Shown here one piece after another: positions 35,602-45,200 of a DNA stretch of 64,000 bases (positions are counted from its first letter, which is position 1; every line of letters begins with the position of its first letter). Both the position numbers and the translations under genes were made by a program. The stretch is from Actinophytocola gossypii. Its GTDB lineage: Bacteria; Actinomycetota; Actinomycetes; Mycobacteriales; Pseudonocardiaceae. The notes under the pieces were generated by a model. That model was not told where the DNA came from. It did no database searches and saw only the letters and a program-made list of their open reading frames with translations. The stretch covers positions 62,001 to 126,000 of the forward strand of contig NZ_JAFFZE010000014.1 of assembly GCF_025165815.1 (NCBI RefSeq), written 5' to 3'.

Positions 35602-36339
35602 TCAGGCCGTGTAGTCGAACGGCGCCGCGCCCGGCGGCGCGCCGGTGGCCGAGCTGAGCGCGGCCGCGCCGCGCAGGTGGGCGCGGCCCTTGCCGACCGT
35701 GCGGAGCGTGTGGCTGAGCAGGTCGGAGAACTCGGCGAGCTTGCTGTCGACGTACTCGTCGCACTCGGCGCGCTGGCGGGCCGCCTCGTCGGCGGTCGCG
35801 TCGAGGATGCGGGCGGACTCGGCGTGCGCGGCCTGCACGACCTCGGTCTGGGAGACCAGGCGCTGCTGCTCGATCCGGCCGTCCTCGACGGAGCGCTCGT
35901 AGGACTCGCGGCCGGCCTGGATCATCCGGTCGGCCTCGACCTGGGAGCGGTTCACCAGGTCGTCGTACTTGGCCTGGCCGGCGGCGACGGTCTGGTCGGC
36001 GCGGGCCTCGGCGTCGGCGACGAGGCGCTCGGCGTGCGCGGTGGCGTCGGCGACCATGCGCTCGGCCTCGGCACGGGCGTCCTCGACGGTCTTCTCGGCC
36101 TCCATGTTGGCCTTGCTGACGGTCTGCTCGGCCTGGTGCTCGGCGGCGCCGATGATCTCGTCCTTGCGGTCCAGGACGTCCTGGGCGTCGTCGACCTCGG
36201 CGGGCAACGCGTCGCGGACCTCGTCGAGCAGTTCGAGGATATCCCCGCGCGGGACCACGCAACTGGAGGTCATCGGCACGCTCCTGGCTTCCTCCAGGAT
36301 CGTGACGAGCTCGTCCAACGCCTCGAACACCTTGTACAC
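35602..36339 (-). CDS. sepIVA: Septation/polar growth coiled-coil protein SepIVA
   Basis: 245-residue DivIVA-like coiled-coil protein. It starts VYKVFEALDELVTILEEARSV and PMTSSCVVPRGDILELLDEV, matching mycobacterial SepIVA from memory, then carries a long helix with 11-residue periodicity (AEAERMVADATAHAERLVAD) and ends with CDEYVDSKLAEFSDLLSHTL. In Mycobacterium it is needed for septation and placement of cell-wall precursor synthesis. GTG 36339 is chosen because GGAGGAGG lies five bases upstream and gives the same length as the mycobacterial protein; GTG 36369 would add ten residues. It keeps its place next to YceD-rnc-mutM. Confidence 0.9.
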   Translation of the reverse strand: MYKVFEALDELVTILEEARSVPMTSSCVVPRGDILELLDEVRDALPAEVDDAQDVLDRKDEIIGAAEHQAEQTVSKANMEAEKTVEDARAEAERMVADATAHAERLVADAEARADQTVAAGQAKYDDLVNRSQVEADRMIQAGRESYERSVEDGRIEQQRLVSQTEVVQAAHAESARILDATADEAARQRAECDEYVDSKLAEFSDLLSHTLRTVGKGRAHLRGAAALSSATGAPPGAAPFDYTA

Positions 36340-36420
36340 CCGGGCCTCCTCCACCGCCACCTGCGTCACCCAGTCTGCCGCGTCGCCGGGGGTGAGCGGT
36401 GGAGGTGGCCCGCTGGCGTG

Positions 36421-37167
36421 TCAGCCGTCGAGGTTCACGTGGACGAACGTGCCGTACCGGTCGGGGGTGTAGTAGAACTCGCCCGCGTCGCCCGCGACGA
36501 GGCGGCGCTCACCGCGGTCCGGGGCGCCCGGGGTGGGCACGGTGTACAGGCTGTAGTAGCCGGCGGCGCAGTCCGGCAGGACGCCCTCGCGGTTCTCGTA
36601 GGTCTGGCCGTCCTCGGGGTACGGGTAGGGGCCGCCCGCCTGGACGAGCGCGATCGTGTCGGCGACCTCGGCGGGGAGGGTGGACAGGCCGGCCTCGTCG
36701 ATGCCAGTGGGGTCGCCGCACTCGCTCGGCGCGCCACCGAGGTCGATGAGCACGAAGCTGGCGTAGTGGTCGGCGGTGTAGAAGTGCTCGCCCTCGGAGC
36801 CGGTGACGATGCGGCGGGCGCCGCGGTGGTCGCTGCCCGGGGTCTCGACGGTGTACTCGTGGTAGTAGCCCTCGGCGCAGTCCGGGAGGAGGTCCTCGCG
36901 GTTCTGGAAGACGGTGCCGTCCTGCGGGTAGGGGAACGGTCCGCCCTGCGCGATCAGGTCCGCGGTGTCCTCGGCCTCCGGCGGCAGGTCGCCGAGCGGG
37001 ACGAGGTCGTAGCTCGATGTGTCCCCGCAGACCGGCTGGGCAGCCGGGGCGGTCTCGGTCGGGGTTTCGGTCGCCGCGAACGTGGCGGTGGTCAGGCCGA
37101 ACACGCCGAGCGCGGCGACCAGCAGGGTGAGGAGCGTCTTCACAGGCTTGGATGTGACGTTGCTCAT
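36421..37167 (-). CDS. Secreted tandem RNase Sa-like protein, second domain degenerate
   Basis: 248 residues: signal peptide (about 1-31) and two guanyl-specific ribonuclease domains of the RNase Sa/barnase family, about 47-143 and 150-247, repeating with a period of 103. The first domain keeps the catalytic set: Glu104 in YYHEYTV, Arg115 and Arg119 in HRGARRI, His134 in DHYASF. The second keeps the fold (PYPYPEDGQTYENREGVLP) and arginines 218 and 222 but has Leu207 in place of the catalytic Glu and Arg237 in place of the His, so it should not cut RNA. Cysteines 47/97 and 150/200 occupy matching places. No barstar-like inhibitor gene is adjacent. Start ATG 37167 gives the signal peptide. Confidence 0.9.
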   Translation of the reverse strand: MSNVTSKPVKTLLTLLVAALGVFGLTTATFAATETPTETAPAAQPVCGDTSSYDLVPLGDLPPEAEDTADLIAQGGPFPYPQDGTVFQNREDLLPDCAEGYYHEYTVETPGSDHRGARRIVTGSEGEHFYTADHYASFVLIDLGGAPSECGDPTGIDEAGLSTLPAEVADTIALVQAGGPYPYPEDGQTYENREGVLPDCAAGYYSLYTVPTPGAPDRGERRLVAGDAGEFYYTPDRYGTFVHVNLDG

Positions 37168-37222
37168 TTTCCGACCGTAACCCGGTCGAGTGACGCACCA
37201 GTAGCCGCCATTCGTCGCTTCA

Positions 37223-37681
37223 ATGACGCGAATGGACACCCTCACGATCCGCCGGGCGACCCGGGACGACGTCGCGGCGATCGTGGCGATGCTGGCCGAC
37301 GATCCGCTTGGTGCGCGGCGCGAGTCGCCGGGCGACCCGGCCTACGAGCGGGCGTTCACGTTGATCGACGCGGACCCGCACCAGTACCTGGCGGTGGCCG
37401 AGGTGGGCGGCGAGGTGGTCGGCACGCTGCAGCTGACGTTCGTTCCCGGCCTGTCCCGGCGGGGCGCGACGCGGGCGCTGATCGAGGCGGTCCGGGTGCG
37501 GGCGGACCACCGGGGCTCTGGCCTGGGCAGGCGGTTGGCGGAGTGGGCGATCGAGGAGTCCAGGGCACGGGGAGCGGCGCTGGTCCAGCTCACCACCGAC
37601 GCGAGCCGCGTCGACGCGCACCGGTTCTACGAACGCCTCGGCTTCGTCGCGAGCCACGTCGGCATGAAGCTGGCCCTCTAG
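37223..37681 (+). CDS. GNAT-family N-acetyltransferase
   Basis: 152-residue GNAT protein: LTIRRATRDDVAAIVAMLADD start, acetyl-CoA loop in VRVRADHRGSGLGRRLAEWAI and the SRVDAHRFYERLGFVASHVGM motif B. It resembles small acetyltransferases of unknown substrate. Divergent from the RNase Sa-like gene with 55 bp between the starts, and 4 bp of overlap with the convergent coaD stop. ATG 37223 or the in-frame ATG 37232 may be used. Confidence 0.85.
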   Translation: MTRMDTLTIRRATRDDVAAIVAMLADDPLGARRESPGDPAYERAFTLIDADPHQYLAVAEVGGEVVGTLQLTFVPGLSRRGATRALIEAVRVRADHRGSGLGRRLAEWAIEESRARGAALVQLTTDASRVDAHRFYERLGFVASHVGMKLAL

Positions 37682-38163
37682 GAAGGGTCGTCGGCGATGC
37701 GGGTGAGCAGGCGGCGGTGGACCGTCTCCGGGAGCAGGTGGGCCACGTCGCCGCCGTAGGTGGCGACCTCCTTGACCAGGGAGCTGGACAGGAAGCTGTT
37801 CAACGGCTTCGTCGGCATGAAGAGGGTCTCCACGCCGGTGAGCTGCTGGTTCATCTGGGCCATCTGCAGCTCGTAGTCGAAGTCGCTGATCGCGCGCAGG
37901 CCCTTCACGATCGCCTTGATGTCGTGCTGGCGGCAGTACTCGACCAGCAGCCCGTGCCACGAGTCGATCCGCACGTTCGGCAGGTGCGCGGCCGCCTCCG
38001 CGAGCATCTCCATCCGCTCGTCGACGGTGAACAGGCCGCGCTTGTTCTTGTTGATCAGAACCGCGACCACGACCTCGTCGAACACGTCCGCGGCTCGCTC
38101 GAGGATGTCGAGGTGCCCATTGGTCGGCGGGTCGTAGGAACCGGGACACACCGCGCGCCGCAT
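37678..38163 (-). CDS. coaD: Phosphopantetheine adenylyltransferase
   Basis: 161-residue enzyme that joins 4'-phosphopantetheine and ATP to dephospho-CoA. The nucleotidyltransferase motif is in CPGSYDPPTNGHLDIL (T-x-G-H), with KGLRAISDFDYELQMAQMN and the SSSLVKEVATYGGD C-terminal motif for ATP. Length is normal. It forms the usual coaD-rsmD pair, with rsmD 80 bp upstream on the same strand. ATG 38163. Confidence 0.97.
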   Translation of the reverse strand: MRRAVCPGSYDPPTNGHLDILERAADVFDEVVVAVLINKNKRGLFTVDERMEMLAEAAAHLPNVRIDSWHGLLVEYCRQHDIKAIVKGLRAISDFDYELQMAQMNQQLTGVETLFMPTKPLNSFLSSSLVKEVATYGGDVAHLLPETVHRRLLTRIADDPS

Positions 38164-38243
38164 TGGCGGACCGTACCAGCCGGAACCGGCCGTTCTGGGC
38201 GAACGGTGGTGGTGATCACCCGACCGTGACTCAGACCCGTGAC

Positions 38244-38789
38244 TCAGACGGTGGCCCAGTGCAGCGCGGTGTCCCCGTAGGTCCGCACCCGGCCGCGCTC
38301 CCACGCCGGCGGCCACTCGACGCCGGCCGAGCGGCTGGCGCGTTCGACCACGACCAGGGTCCCCGGGCGGGTCCAGGCGGCCAGGGCCACCAGGTCGGCG
38401 GACAGCGACGGCTCCGGCAGCGCGTACGGGGGATCGGCGAGAACCAGGTCGAACGGGTCCGGCGCCGGCTCGGCGAGGACGGTGGCGACCTTGCCCTGGC
38501 GCACCGACGCCCCGGCCAGGCCGAGGGTCGACACGTTCCGGCGCAGCACCGACACCGCCCCGGGGTCCGACTCGACGAGCAGGGCGTGAGCCGCACCACG
38601 GGACAGGGCCTCGAGGCCGAGCGCGCCGGTCCCGGCGTACAGGTCGAGCACCCGCGCGCCATCGAGGTCCATCGCGGCCTCGACCGCGCTGAACAGGGCC
38701 TCGCGTACCCGGTCGGAGGTCGGGCGGGTGCCGCGCCGGGGCACCGCGAGCCGACGTCCGCCCGCCGTTCCGGCCACGATCCTGGTCAC
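38244..38789 (-). CDS. rsmD: 16S rRNA (guanine(966)-N(2))-methyltransferase
   Basis: 181-residue SAM-dependent methyltransferase of 16S rRNA. The N-terminus (RIVAGTAGGRRLAVP, then RPTSDRVREALFSAV) is the RsmD hallmark; SAM site VLDLYAGTGALGLEALSRGA and catalytic DPPYALPEP are present. GTG 38789 is selected because the conserved region begins there. It stands before coaD in the same order as Mycobacterium. Confidence 0.94.
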   Translation of the reverse strand: MTRIVAGTAGGRRLAVPRRGTRPTSDRVREALFSAVEAAMDLDGARVLDLYAGTGALGLEALSRGAAHALLVESDPGAVSVLRRNVSTLGLAGASVRQGKVATVLAEPAPDPFDLVLADPPYALPEPSLSADLVALAAWTRPGTLVVVERASRSAGVEWPPAWERGRVRTYGDTALHWATV

Positions 38790-38899
38790 CGGGACATCGT
38801 CGCGCAGTGATCTGTGATCAGGGTGTCCACCCCCACCGCCGCCAATTCGCGTAGGCTCGCTCTTCCCATTCCACACCGCAGGCACATCGGGGAGAGTGC

Positions 38900-41020
38900 G
38901 TGTCGCACATCTCTGTCAGGCAGGCCGAGATCGCTGCCGAGCAGGCGCATGTCGACGTCGTCTACGCGCGCGTCGAGGAGATGCGGGCCGAGGCCCGTGA
39001 CATGCGCCGCAAGGGCGACCAGCTCGCCCACGGCGCACGCAACGAGGCGATCTTCGAGCAGGCGTCCATGCTGTTCGAGCGCGACGTCATGGTCCGGCAC
39101 GCCAACCAGATCCTGCGCAGCCTCGACGCCGAGCACGAGGGCCTGGTGTTCGGCCGGCTGGACACCACCGACGACGAGACGATGTACGTCGGACGGCTCG
39201 GGATCCGGGACGCCAACTTCGACAACCTGGTCACCGACTGGCGCGCGCCGGCCGCCGCCGCGTTCTACCAGGCCACCGCCGAGCAGCCGATGAACGTGGT
39301 GCGCCGCCGGGTCATCCGCTCCACCGGGCAGAACGTGGTCGACATCGACGACGACCTGCTCGCGCCGGAGAAGCAGCCGGAGGGCATGGCGGTCGTCGGC
39401 GAGGGCGCCCTGATGGCGAGCCTCACCCGCGCCCGCGGCGACCGGATGCGGGACATCGTCGCCACCATCCAGAAGGAGCAGGACGAGGCGATCCGCGCAC
39501 CGTGGCGCGGCATCACCGAGATCACCGGCGGTCCGGGCACCGGCAAGACCGCGGTCGCCCTGCACCGGGTGGCGTACCTGCTCTACCGCGACCGGCGGCG
39601 GATGGGCGGCTCCGGCGTGCTGGTCATCGGCCCGTCCCCGGCGTTCACGTCCTACATCTCGCGGGTGCTGCCGTCGATGGGCGAGGACACCGTCGAGCTG
39701 CGGTCCCTCGGCGAGGTGCTGGACGGCGCCACGGCGACCGGCATGGACTCCCCCGAGGTGACGCGGGTCAAGGGCTCGCTGCGGATGCGGCGGGTGCTCA
39801 AGCGGGCGCTGCGCGCGGCCCCGCCCGGGGCGCCGGACGAGCTGCGGATCACCTTCCGCGGCGAGGTGCTGCGGCTCGACGAGCGTGAGTTGGCGAAGGT
39901 CCGCCGGCAGGTGCACTCGAAGGCGCGGCCGCCGAACCAGTCCCGGGTGGACGCGGCGGAGGCGCTGCTGGAGGCGCTGTGGCGGCAGGCCGAGGGCCGG
40001 CCGGGCATGGCGCACGACGAGCTGGTCACCGAGCTGGGCGAGCGGATCGACTTCCACCGGTTCGTCGTGGTGTGGTGGCCGATCCTGACCGAGAACGAGG
40101 TGCTTGGCTGGCTCGCCGACCGGGACCGGCTGGCCGACGCGGCCGGGCGCTCGCTGTCGCCTGCCGAGGTGGACCTGCTGGCCGACTCGTGGGCGGCCGG
40201 GACCGGGCCGACGGTCGGCGACATCGCGCTGCTCGACGAGCTGCGGGTGCTGCTCGGCCCGCCGCCGAAGCGGCACCGCCGCCGGACGGCCGCGCGGGAG
40301 GCCGAGCTGCGGGCCTACGGCGAGGCGGGTGACGCGCCGGTCTACCGCCGCGCGGCGCACTACGACGAGTACTCGCACATCGTGGTCGACGAGGCGCAGG
40401 ACCTGTCGCCGATGCAGTGGCGGATGGTCGGCCGGCGCGGCCGGTACGCGAGCTGGACGATCGTCGGCGACCCGGTGCAGAGCTCGTGGCCCGACCCGGC
40501 GGAGGCCGAATCGGCGCGCACGTCCGCGCTCGGCGCCCGAACGACCCGGCGTCGGTTCACGCTCGGCACGAACTACCGCAACTCGGCGGAGATCTTCGAG
40601 CTGGCCGCGCAGGTCGTCACCGACGTGTCCACTCCGGACCAGCTGCCGAACGCGGTGCGCAGCACGGGGGTGAAGCCCGCGGTGCGCGCGGTGGGGCCGG
40701 CGGAGCTGGTGGCCGCGGTCCTGCCGGAAGCACGCACGCTGCTGTCCGAGGTGGACGGCACGGTCGGGGTGATCACCTCGACCGGCAGGCTGGCCGAGGT
40801 GCGGGCCGCGCTGTCCGTGGGCTCCGACGTGGACGAAGCCCGACTGTCCGTGGTGGACGGTCTGGAGGCCAAGGGCCTGGAGTACGACGCGGTGGTCCTG
40901 GTCGAGCCAACCGAGCTGGTGACCGAGTCGACCACCGGGCCGCGCACCCTGTACGTGGCGCTGACCAGGGCGACCCAGCGGCTGACCGTGTTGACCACCG
41001 ACCCGTCGTGGCCGGCCTGA
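38900..41020 (+). CDS. helD: HelD-family RNA polymerase recycling ATPase
   Basis: 706-residue UvrD/Rep superfamily 1 protein of the HelD/HelR type, which pulls stalled RNA polymerase off DNA and can protect it from rifamycins in some actinobacteria. N-terminal coiled coil (AAEQAHVDVVYARVEEMRAE), a YVGRLGIRDANF/VTDWRAPAAAAFY region, Walker A GGPGTGKTAVALHRVAYLL, Walker B VVDEAQDLSPMQW, the LGTNYRNSAEIFELA motif and a C-terminal VALTRATQRLTVLTT. The GGGGAGA box 5 bp before GTG 38900 fixes the start. No rifamycin-associated element (a GC-rich inverted repeat) was seen upstream. It could be annotated simply as a UvrD-like helicase; the N-terminal part is why I favour HelD. Confidence 0.82.
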   Translation: MSHISVRQAEIAAEQAHVDVVYARVEEMRAEARDMRRKGDQLAHGARNEAIFEQASMLFERDVMVRHANQILRSLDAEHEGLVFGRLDTTDDETMYVGRLGIRDANFDNLVTDWRAPAAAAFYQATAEQPMNVVRRRVIRSTGQNVVDIDDDLLAPEKQPEGMAVVGEGALMASLTRARGDRMRDIVATIQKEQDEAIRAPWRGITEITGGPGTGKTAVALHRVAYLLYRDRRRMGGSGVLVIGPSPAFTSYISRVLPSMGEDTVELRSLGEVLDGATATGMDSPEVTRVKGSLRMRRVLKRALRAAPPGAPDELRITFRGEVLRLDERELAKVRRQVHSKARPPNQSRVDAAEALLEALWRQAEGRPGMAHDELVTELGERIDFHRFVVVWWPILTENEVLGWLADRDRLADAAGRSLSPAEVDLLADSWAAGTGPTVGDIALLDELRVLLGPPPKRHRRRTAAREAELRAYGEAGDAPVYRRAAHYDEYSHIVVDEAQDLSPMQWRMVGRRGRYASWTIVGDPVQSSWPDPAEAESARTSALGARTTRRRFTLGTNYRNSAEIFELAAQVVTDVSTPDQLPNAVRSTGVKPAVRAVGPAELVAAVLPEARTLLSEVDGTVGVITSTGRLAEVRAALSVGSDVDEARLSVVDGLEAKGLEYDAVVLVEPTELVTESTTGPRTLYVALTRATQRLTVLTTDPSWPA

Positions 41021-41067
41021 ACACCGTCCGGTCGGCCGGGCCGGTGCTGGTGGACTTCCTCAGCTGA

Positions 41068-41667
41068 TCAGGGGTTCCTGGCGGCGTGCGCGCGGACCTT
41101 GGCGCGGTTGCCGCAGGAGGCCATGCTGCACCAGACCCGCCGGCCGCGCGGGTCGAGGAACAGCCAGCCGCAGCCGTCGCCGGGGCAGGCTCGGACGGTG
41201 TTCCGCTGTGGGCCGCTGAGCAGGTCCACAGCGGACAGCGCGACGGAACGCAGTGGCAGCAACGGATTCCCGTCGTCGACGAGTTCGAAGTGGACGGTTT
41301 CGGTGGTGGCGGTGAGGCGGGTGTGCCGGTTCGCCTCGTCGGCCTCGGCGGCCAGCACGTCGAGCGCCCCGAGGTCGCGGTGGCGCAGGATCCGGTACAG
41401 CGCGACGCGCAGTGCGCGGGCGCGGGCGAGGACCGCGTCCTCGGCCCGGCCGCGCAGGCGGGCCGCGGCGGACGCCGGGACCAGACCGGTGAACTCGGCC
41501 CAGAGGACGAACCGGTCGTAGTCGACGAGCCATTCCGCGCCCGGCGCCTCGGGTTCGCCCCAGCCGGCCCAGGTGTTGCAGAACTCGAGCGCGGGGTGGC
41601 CGGCGACGGGCTTGGGCAGGGCGTGGCCGTCGACCAGCACGGCGTGCGGCGGCACCTTCGCGGCCAC
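41068..41667 (-). CDS. CGNR zinc-finger regulator (ABATE domain)
   Basis: 199-residue protein with an N-terminal ABATE-type domain (PVAGHPALEFCNTWAGWGEP, then the EWLVDYDRFVLWAEFTGLV segment) and the C-terminal CGNR zinc finger (CPGDGCGWLFLDPRGRRVWCSMASCGNRAKVRAH, described here by its C-x4-C...C-x4-CGNR cysteines). Such proteins are thought to be stress-linked DNA-binding regulators. GTG 41667 follows a strong AAGGAGG. It is divergent from a secreted protein gene, with an inverted repeat in between that may be its operator. Confidence 0.88.
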   Translation of the reverse strand: MAAKVPPHAVLVDGHALPKPVAGHPALEFCNTWAGWGEPEAPGAEWLVDYDRFVLWAEFTGLVPASAAARLRGRAEDAVLARARALRVALYRILRHRDLGALDVLAAEADEANRHTRLTATTETVHFELVDDGNPLLPLRSVALSAVDLLSGPQRNTVRACPGDGCGWLFLDPRGRRVWCSMASCGNRAKVRAHAARNP

Positions 41668-41679
41668 GGGGGGTCCTCC

Positions 41680-41725
41680 TTGACAGCTCCGCGAACTAAC
41701 CAGTTGAATCCCGCCGAAAGGTTAG
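41680..41725 (+). promoter_or_regulatory. Promoter and inverted repeat between CGNR regulator and secreted protein
   Basis: On the plus strand TTGACA (41680-41685) and TTGAAT (41704-41709) are spaced by 18 bp, a good housekeeping-type promoter for the secreted protein gene. An inverted repeat CTAACC (41696-41701) / GGTTAG (41720-41725) brackets the -10 region and could be a regulator site. Sequence features are seen; binding is inferred. Confidence 0.45.
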
Positions 41726-41740
41726 CAGGAGGGACCAGAC

Positions 41741-42274
41741 ATGCGAACGAGAACACTCGTACGGGCCGTGCTCGCGGCCCTGACGATCACCGCCGTCACC
41801 GCCACGGCTCCGGCACAGGCCGACGAGGGGCCGGTCGGTCCGGAGCCGTGGCTGCCCTACGAGACGACCGACTTCGTGGCGCCGGCCGGCCGCTACTGCG
41901 ACTTCGAGCTGTCGGTGACGGCCGTCGAGGACGAGGAGGAGTACCGGGTCGTCTCGCGCTACCCGGACGGCGCGGTGCGGGTCTACGAGTACCGGGGCAA
42001 GCTGATCACCCGGTTCACCAACGTCGCCACCGGCGAGTCGGTGACCCGCGACCTGTCCGGGCACGCCTGGACCGAGATGTACCCGGACGGCGTCACGATG
42101 CGGTCGTTCACCGGCATCGGCCCGTTCGGCTTCGGGTTCCGGGAGACCGACCCGTACCCGCGCGGGTACTACCGGCTGGACGGCCTGCACGTGATCACCA
42201 TCGACGAGGACGGAACGCGGAGCATGCCGGTCGCCGCCGGTGACGCCGAGAACGTCTGCACCGCGCTCGACTGA
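41741..42274 (+). CDS. Secreted protein of unknown function
   Basis: 177 residues with a signal peptide (MRTRTLVRAVLAALTITAV, cleaved near AQA-DE) and a mature domain beginning GPVGPEPWLPYETTDFVAP, followed by RYCDFELSVTAVEDEEEYRV and repeated strands ending in NVCTALD. Two cysteines (about 52 and near the C-terminus) may pair. No recognised family; the alternation of strands suggests a beta-sandwich. An AGGAGGG box precedes ATG 41741. Convergent with pyc, 9 bp apart. Confidence 0.78.
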   Translation: MRTRTLVRAVLAALTITAVTATAPAQADEGPVGPEPWLPYETTDFVAPAGRYCDFELSVTAVEDEEEYRVVSRYPDGAVRVYEYRGKLITRFTNVATGESVTRDLSGHAWTEMYPDGVTMRSFTGIGPFGFGFRETDPYPRGYYRLDGLHVITIDEDGTRSMPVAAGDAENVCTALD

Positions 42275-42283
42275 GCCCAGAGG

Positions 42284-45200
42284 TCAGCTCAGCACGACCA
42301 GCAGGTCGCCGCCCTCCACCTGGGCGACCGAGCCGATCGCCAGCCGTTCGACGGTGCCGGCCTTCGGGGCGGTGATCGAGGCCTCCATCTTCATCGCCTC
42401 GATCGTCGCGACCGTCTCGCCCGCCTCGACCGTGTCGCCCTCCCCCACCGCGAGCGTCACCACGCCCGCGAACGGGGCCGGCACGTGCCCGGGGTTCGAG
42501 CGGTCCGCGCGCTCCGCGGCCGGCACGTCGGAGGCGATCGACCGGTCCCGCACCTGGATCGTGCGGAGCTGGCCGTTCAGGGAGGCCATGATGTTGCGCA
42601 TGCCGCGCTCGTCGGCCTCGCCGATCGCCTCCAGCTCGATCAGCAGCCGCACGCCCTTCTCCAGGTCGACCGGGTACTCGATGCGGGGCTGCAGGCCGTA
42701 GAAGAAGTCCTTGCTGGCCAGCACGCTGGTGTCGGAGAACTGCTCGCGCTTGGCCAGGAACTCCTTCGCCGGCTCCGGGAACAGCAGCCGGTTCAGCGTC
42801 GCCCGGCGGTCGGACTCGAGGCCGGCGCGGTCGTCGTCGGTCAGCGGCACCACCGGCTTCGGCTCCGCCCGGCCGCGCAACGCCTTGGCGCGGAACGGTT
42901 CCGGCCACCCGCCGGCCGGGTCGCCGAGCTCGCCGCGCAGGAAGCCGATCACCGAGCCGGGCACGTCGAACCGGCCGGGGTCGGCCTCGAACTCGGCCGG
43001 GTCCACTCCCGCGCCGACCAGGTGCAGCGCCAGGTCACCGACCACCTTGGACGACGGGGTGACCTTGATCAGCCTGCCCAGCATGCGGTCCGCGGCGGCG
43101 TAGGTCGCCTCGATCTCCTCGAACCGGTCGGCCAGGCCGAGCGCGGTCGCCTGGGTGCGCAGGTTCGACAGCTGCCCGCCGGGGATCTCGTGGGTGTAGA
43201 CCCGCCCGCTCGGGCCGGGCAGACCGGCCTCGAACGGCGCGTACACCTTGCGGACGGTCTCCCAGTACGGCTCGAGGTCGCAGACCGCGCGCAGGTCGAG
43301 GCCGGTCTCGCGCGGGCCGTGGTCGGTCGCGGCCACGATCGCCGACAACGACGGCTGGGAGGTGGTGCCGGCCATGGACGCGCTCGCGCCGTCGACCGCG
43401 TCCACTCCGGCCTGGATCGCGGCCAGGTAGGTGGCCAGCTGGCCGCCGGCGGTGTCGTGCGTGTGCAGGTGGACCGGCAGCTCGAACTCCTTGCGCAGCG
43501 CTGTGATCAGCCGGTGCGCGGCCGGCGGGCGGAGCAGCCCGGCCATGTCCTTGACGCACAGCACCTGGGCGCCCGCGCCGACGATCTGCTCGGCGAGCTT
43601 GAGGTAGTAGTCGAGCGTGTAGAGGTTCTCCGACGGGTCGGAGAGGTCGGCGGTGTAGCAGAGGGCGACCTCGGCGACCGCCGTGCCGGTCTCCAGCACG
43701 GCGTCGATGGCCGGGCGCATCTGCTCGACGTCGTTGAGCGCGTCGAAGATCCGGAAGATGTCGATCCCGGTGCTCGCGGCCTCCTGCACGAACGCGGTGG
43801 TGACCTCGGTCGGGTACGGCGTGTAGCCCACGGTGTTGCGCCCGCGCAGCAGCATCTGCAGGCAGAGGTTGGGCAGCGCGGTACGCAGCGCGGCCAGCCG
43901 CTCCCAGGGGTCCTCGGCCAGGAACCGCAGGGCCACGTCGTAGGTCGCGCCGCCCCAGCACTCGACGGACAGCAGCTCCGGGGTCATCGCGGCGACGTGC
44001 GGCGCGACGTTCACCAGGTCCTTGGTGCGCACGCGGGTGGCGAGCAGCGACTGGTGCGCGTCGCGGAACGTCGTGTCGGTGACGCCGACCGACGGGGACT
44101 CGCGCAGCCAGCGCGCGAAGCCCTCGGGGCCCAGCTCGTCGAGCCGCTGCTTGGAGCCGGCGGGCGGGTTGGCGAGGTCGACCTTGGGGAGCTTCGCGAC
44201 CGGGTCGATCACGGCCGGGCGGTCGCCGTGCGGCTTGTTCACCGTGACGTCGGCGAGGTAGGTGAGCAGGCGGGTGCCCCGGTCGGCGGACTGCCGCGCG
44301 GTCAGCAGGTGCGGGCGGTCCTCGATGAACGAGGTGGTGACGTTGCCGGCGATGAAGTCGGCGTCGTCGAGCACCGCCTGCAGGAACGGGATGTTCGTGG
44401 CCACGCCGCGAATCCGGAACTCGGCCACCGCGCGCCTGGACCGGGACACCGCGGCCTGGAAGTCCCGGCCACGGCAGGACAGCTTCACCAGCATGGAGTC
44501 GAAGTGCGCGCTGATCTCGGTGCCGGAGGAGGACGTGCCGCCGTCCAGCCGGATCCCGGCGCCGCCCGGGGAGCGGTAGTGGCTGATGATGCCGGTGTCC
44601 GGGCGGAACCCGTTGGCCGGGTCCTCGGTGGTGATCCGGCACTGCAGGGCGGCGCCGCGCAGCCGGACGTCCTCCTGCCGCAGGCCGAGGTCGGCGAGCG
44701 TCGCGCCGGCGGCGATGCGCAGCTGCGACTGCACCAGGTCGACGTCGGTGACCTCCTCGGTGACCGTGTGCTCGACCTGGATGCGCGGGTTCATCTCGAT
44801 GAACACGTGCTGCCCGTTCGCGTCGAGCAGGAACTCGACGGTGCCGGCGTTGCGGTAGCCGATGTGCCTGGCGAACGCGACCGCGTCGTCGCAGATGCGC
44901 CTGCGCAACTCGGGGTCGAGGTTCGGGGCGGGCGCGATCTCGATGACCTTCTGGTGCCGGCGCTGCACCGAGCAGTCCCGCTCGAACAGGTGGATCACCC
45001 CGCCCGGCTCGCCGGTGCCGTCGGAGAGGATCTGTACCTCGATGTGCCGGGGCGAGACCACGGCCTGCTCCAGGAATACCGTCGGGTCGCCGAAGGCCGA
45101 CTCGGCCTCGCGCATGGCGGCCTCGAGCGACTCGCGCAGCGCGCCGGGCTCCATGACCCGCCGCATGCCGCGCCCACCACCGCCGGCGACCGCCTTGACG

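Noticed and set aside
38790-38899. Rifamycin-associated element before helD
   Set aside because: No GC-rich inverted repeat of that type was seen in the upstream sequence.
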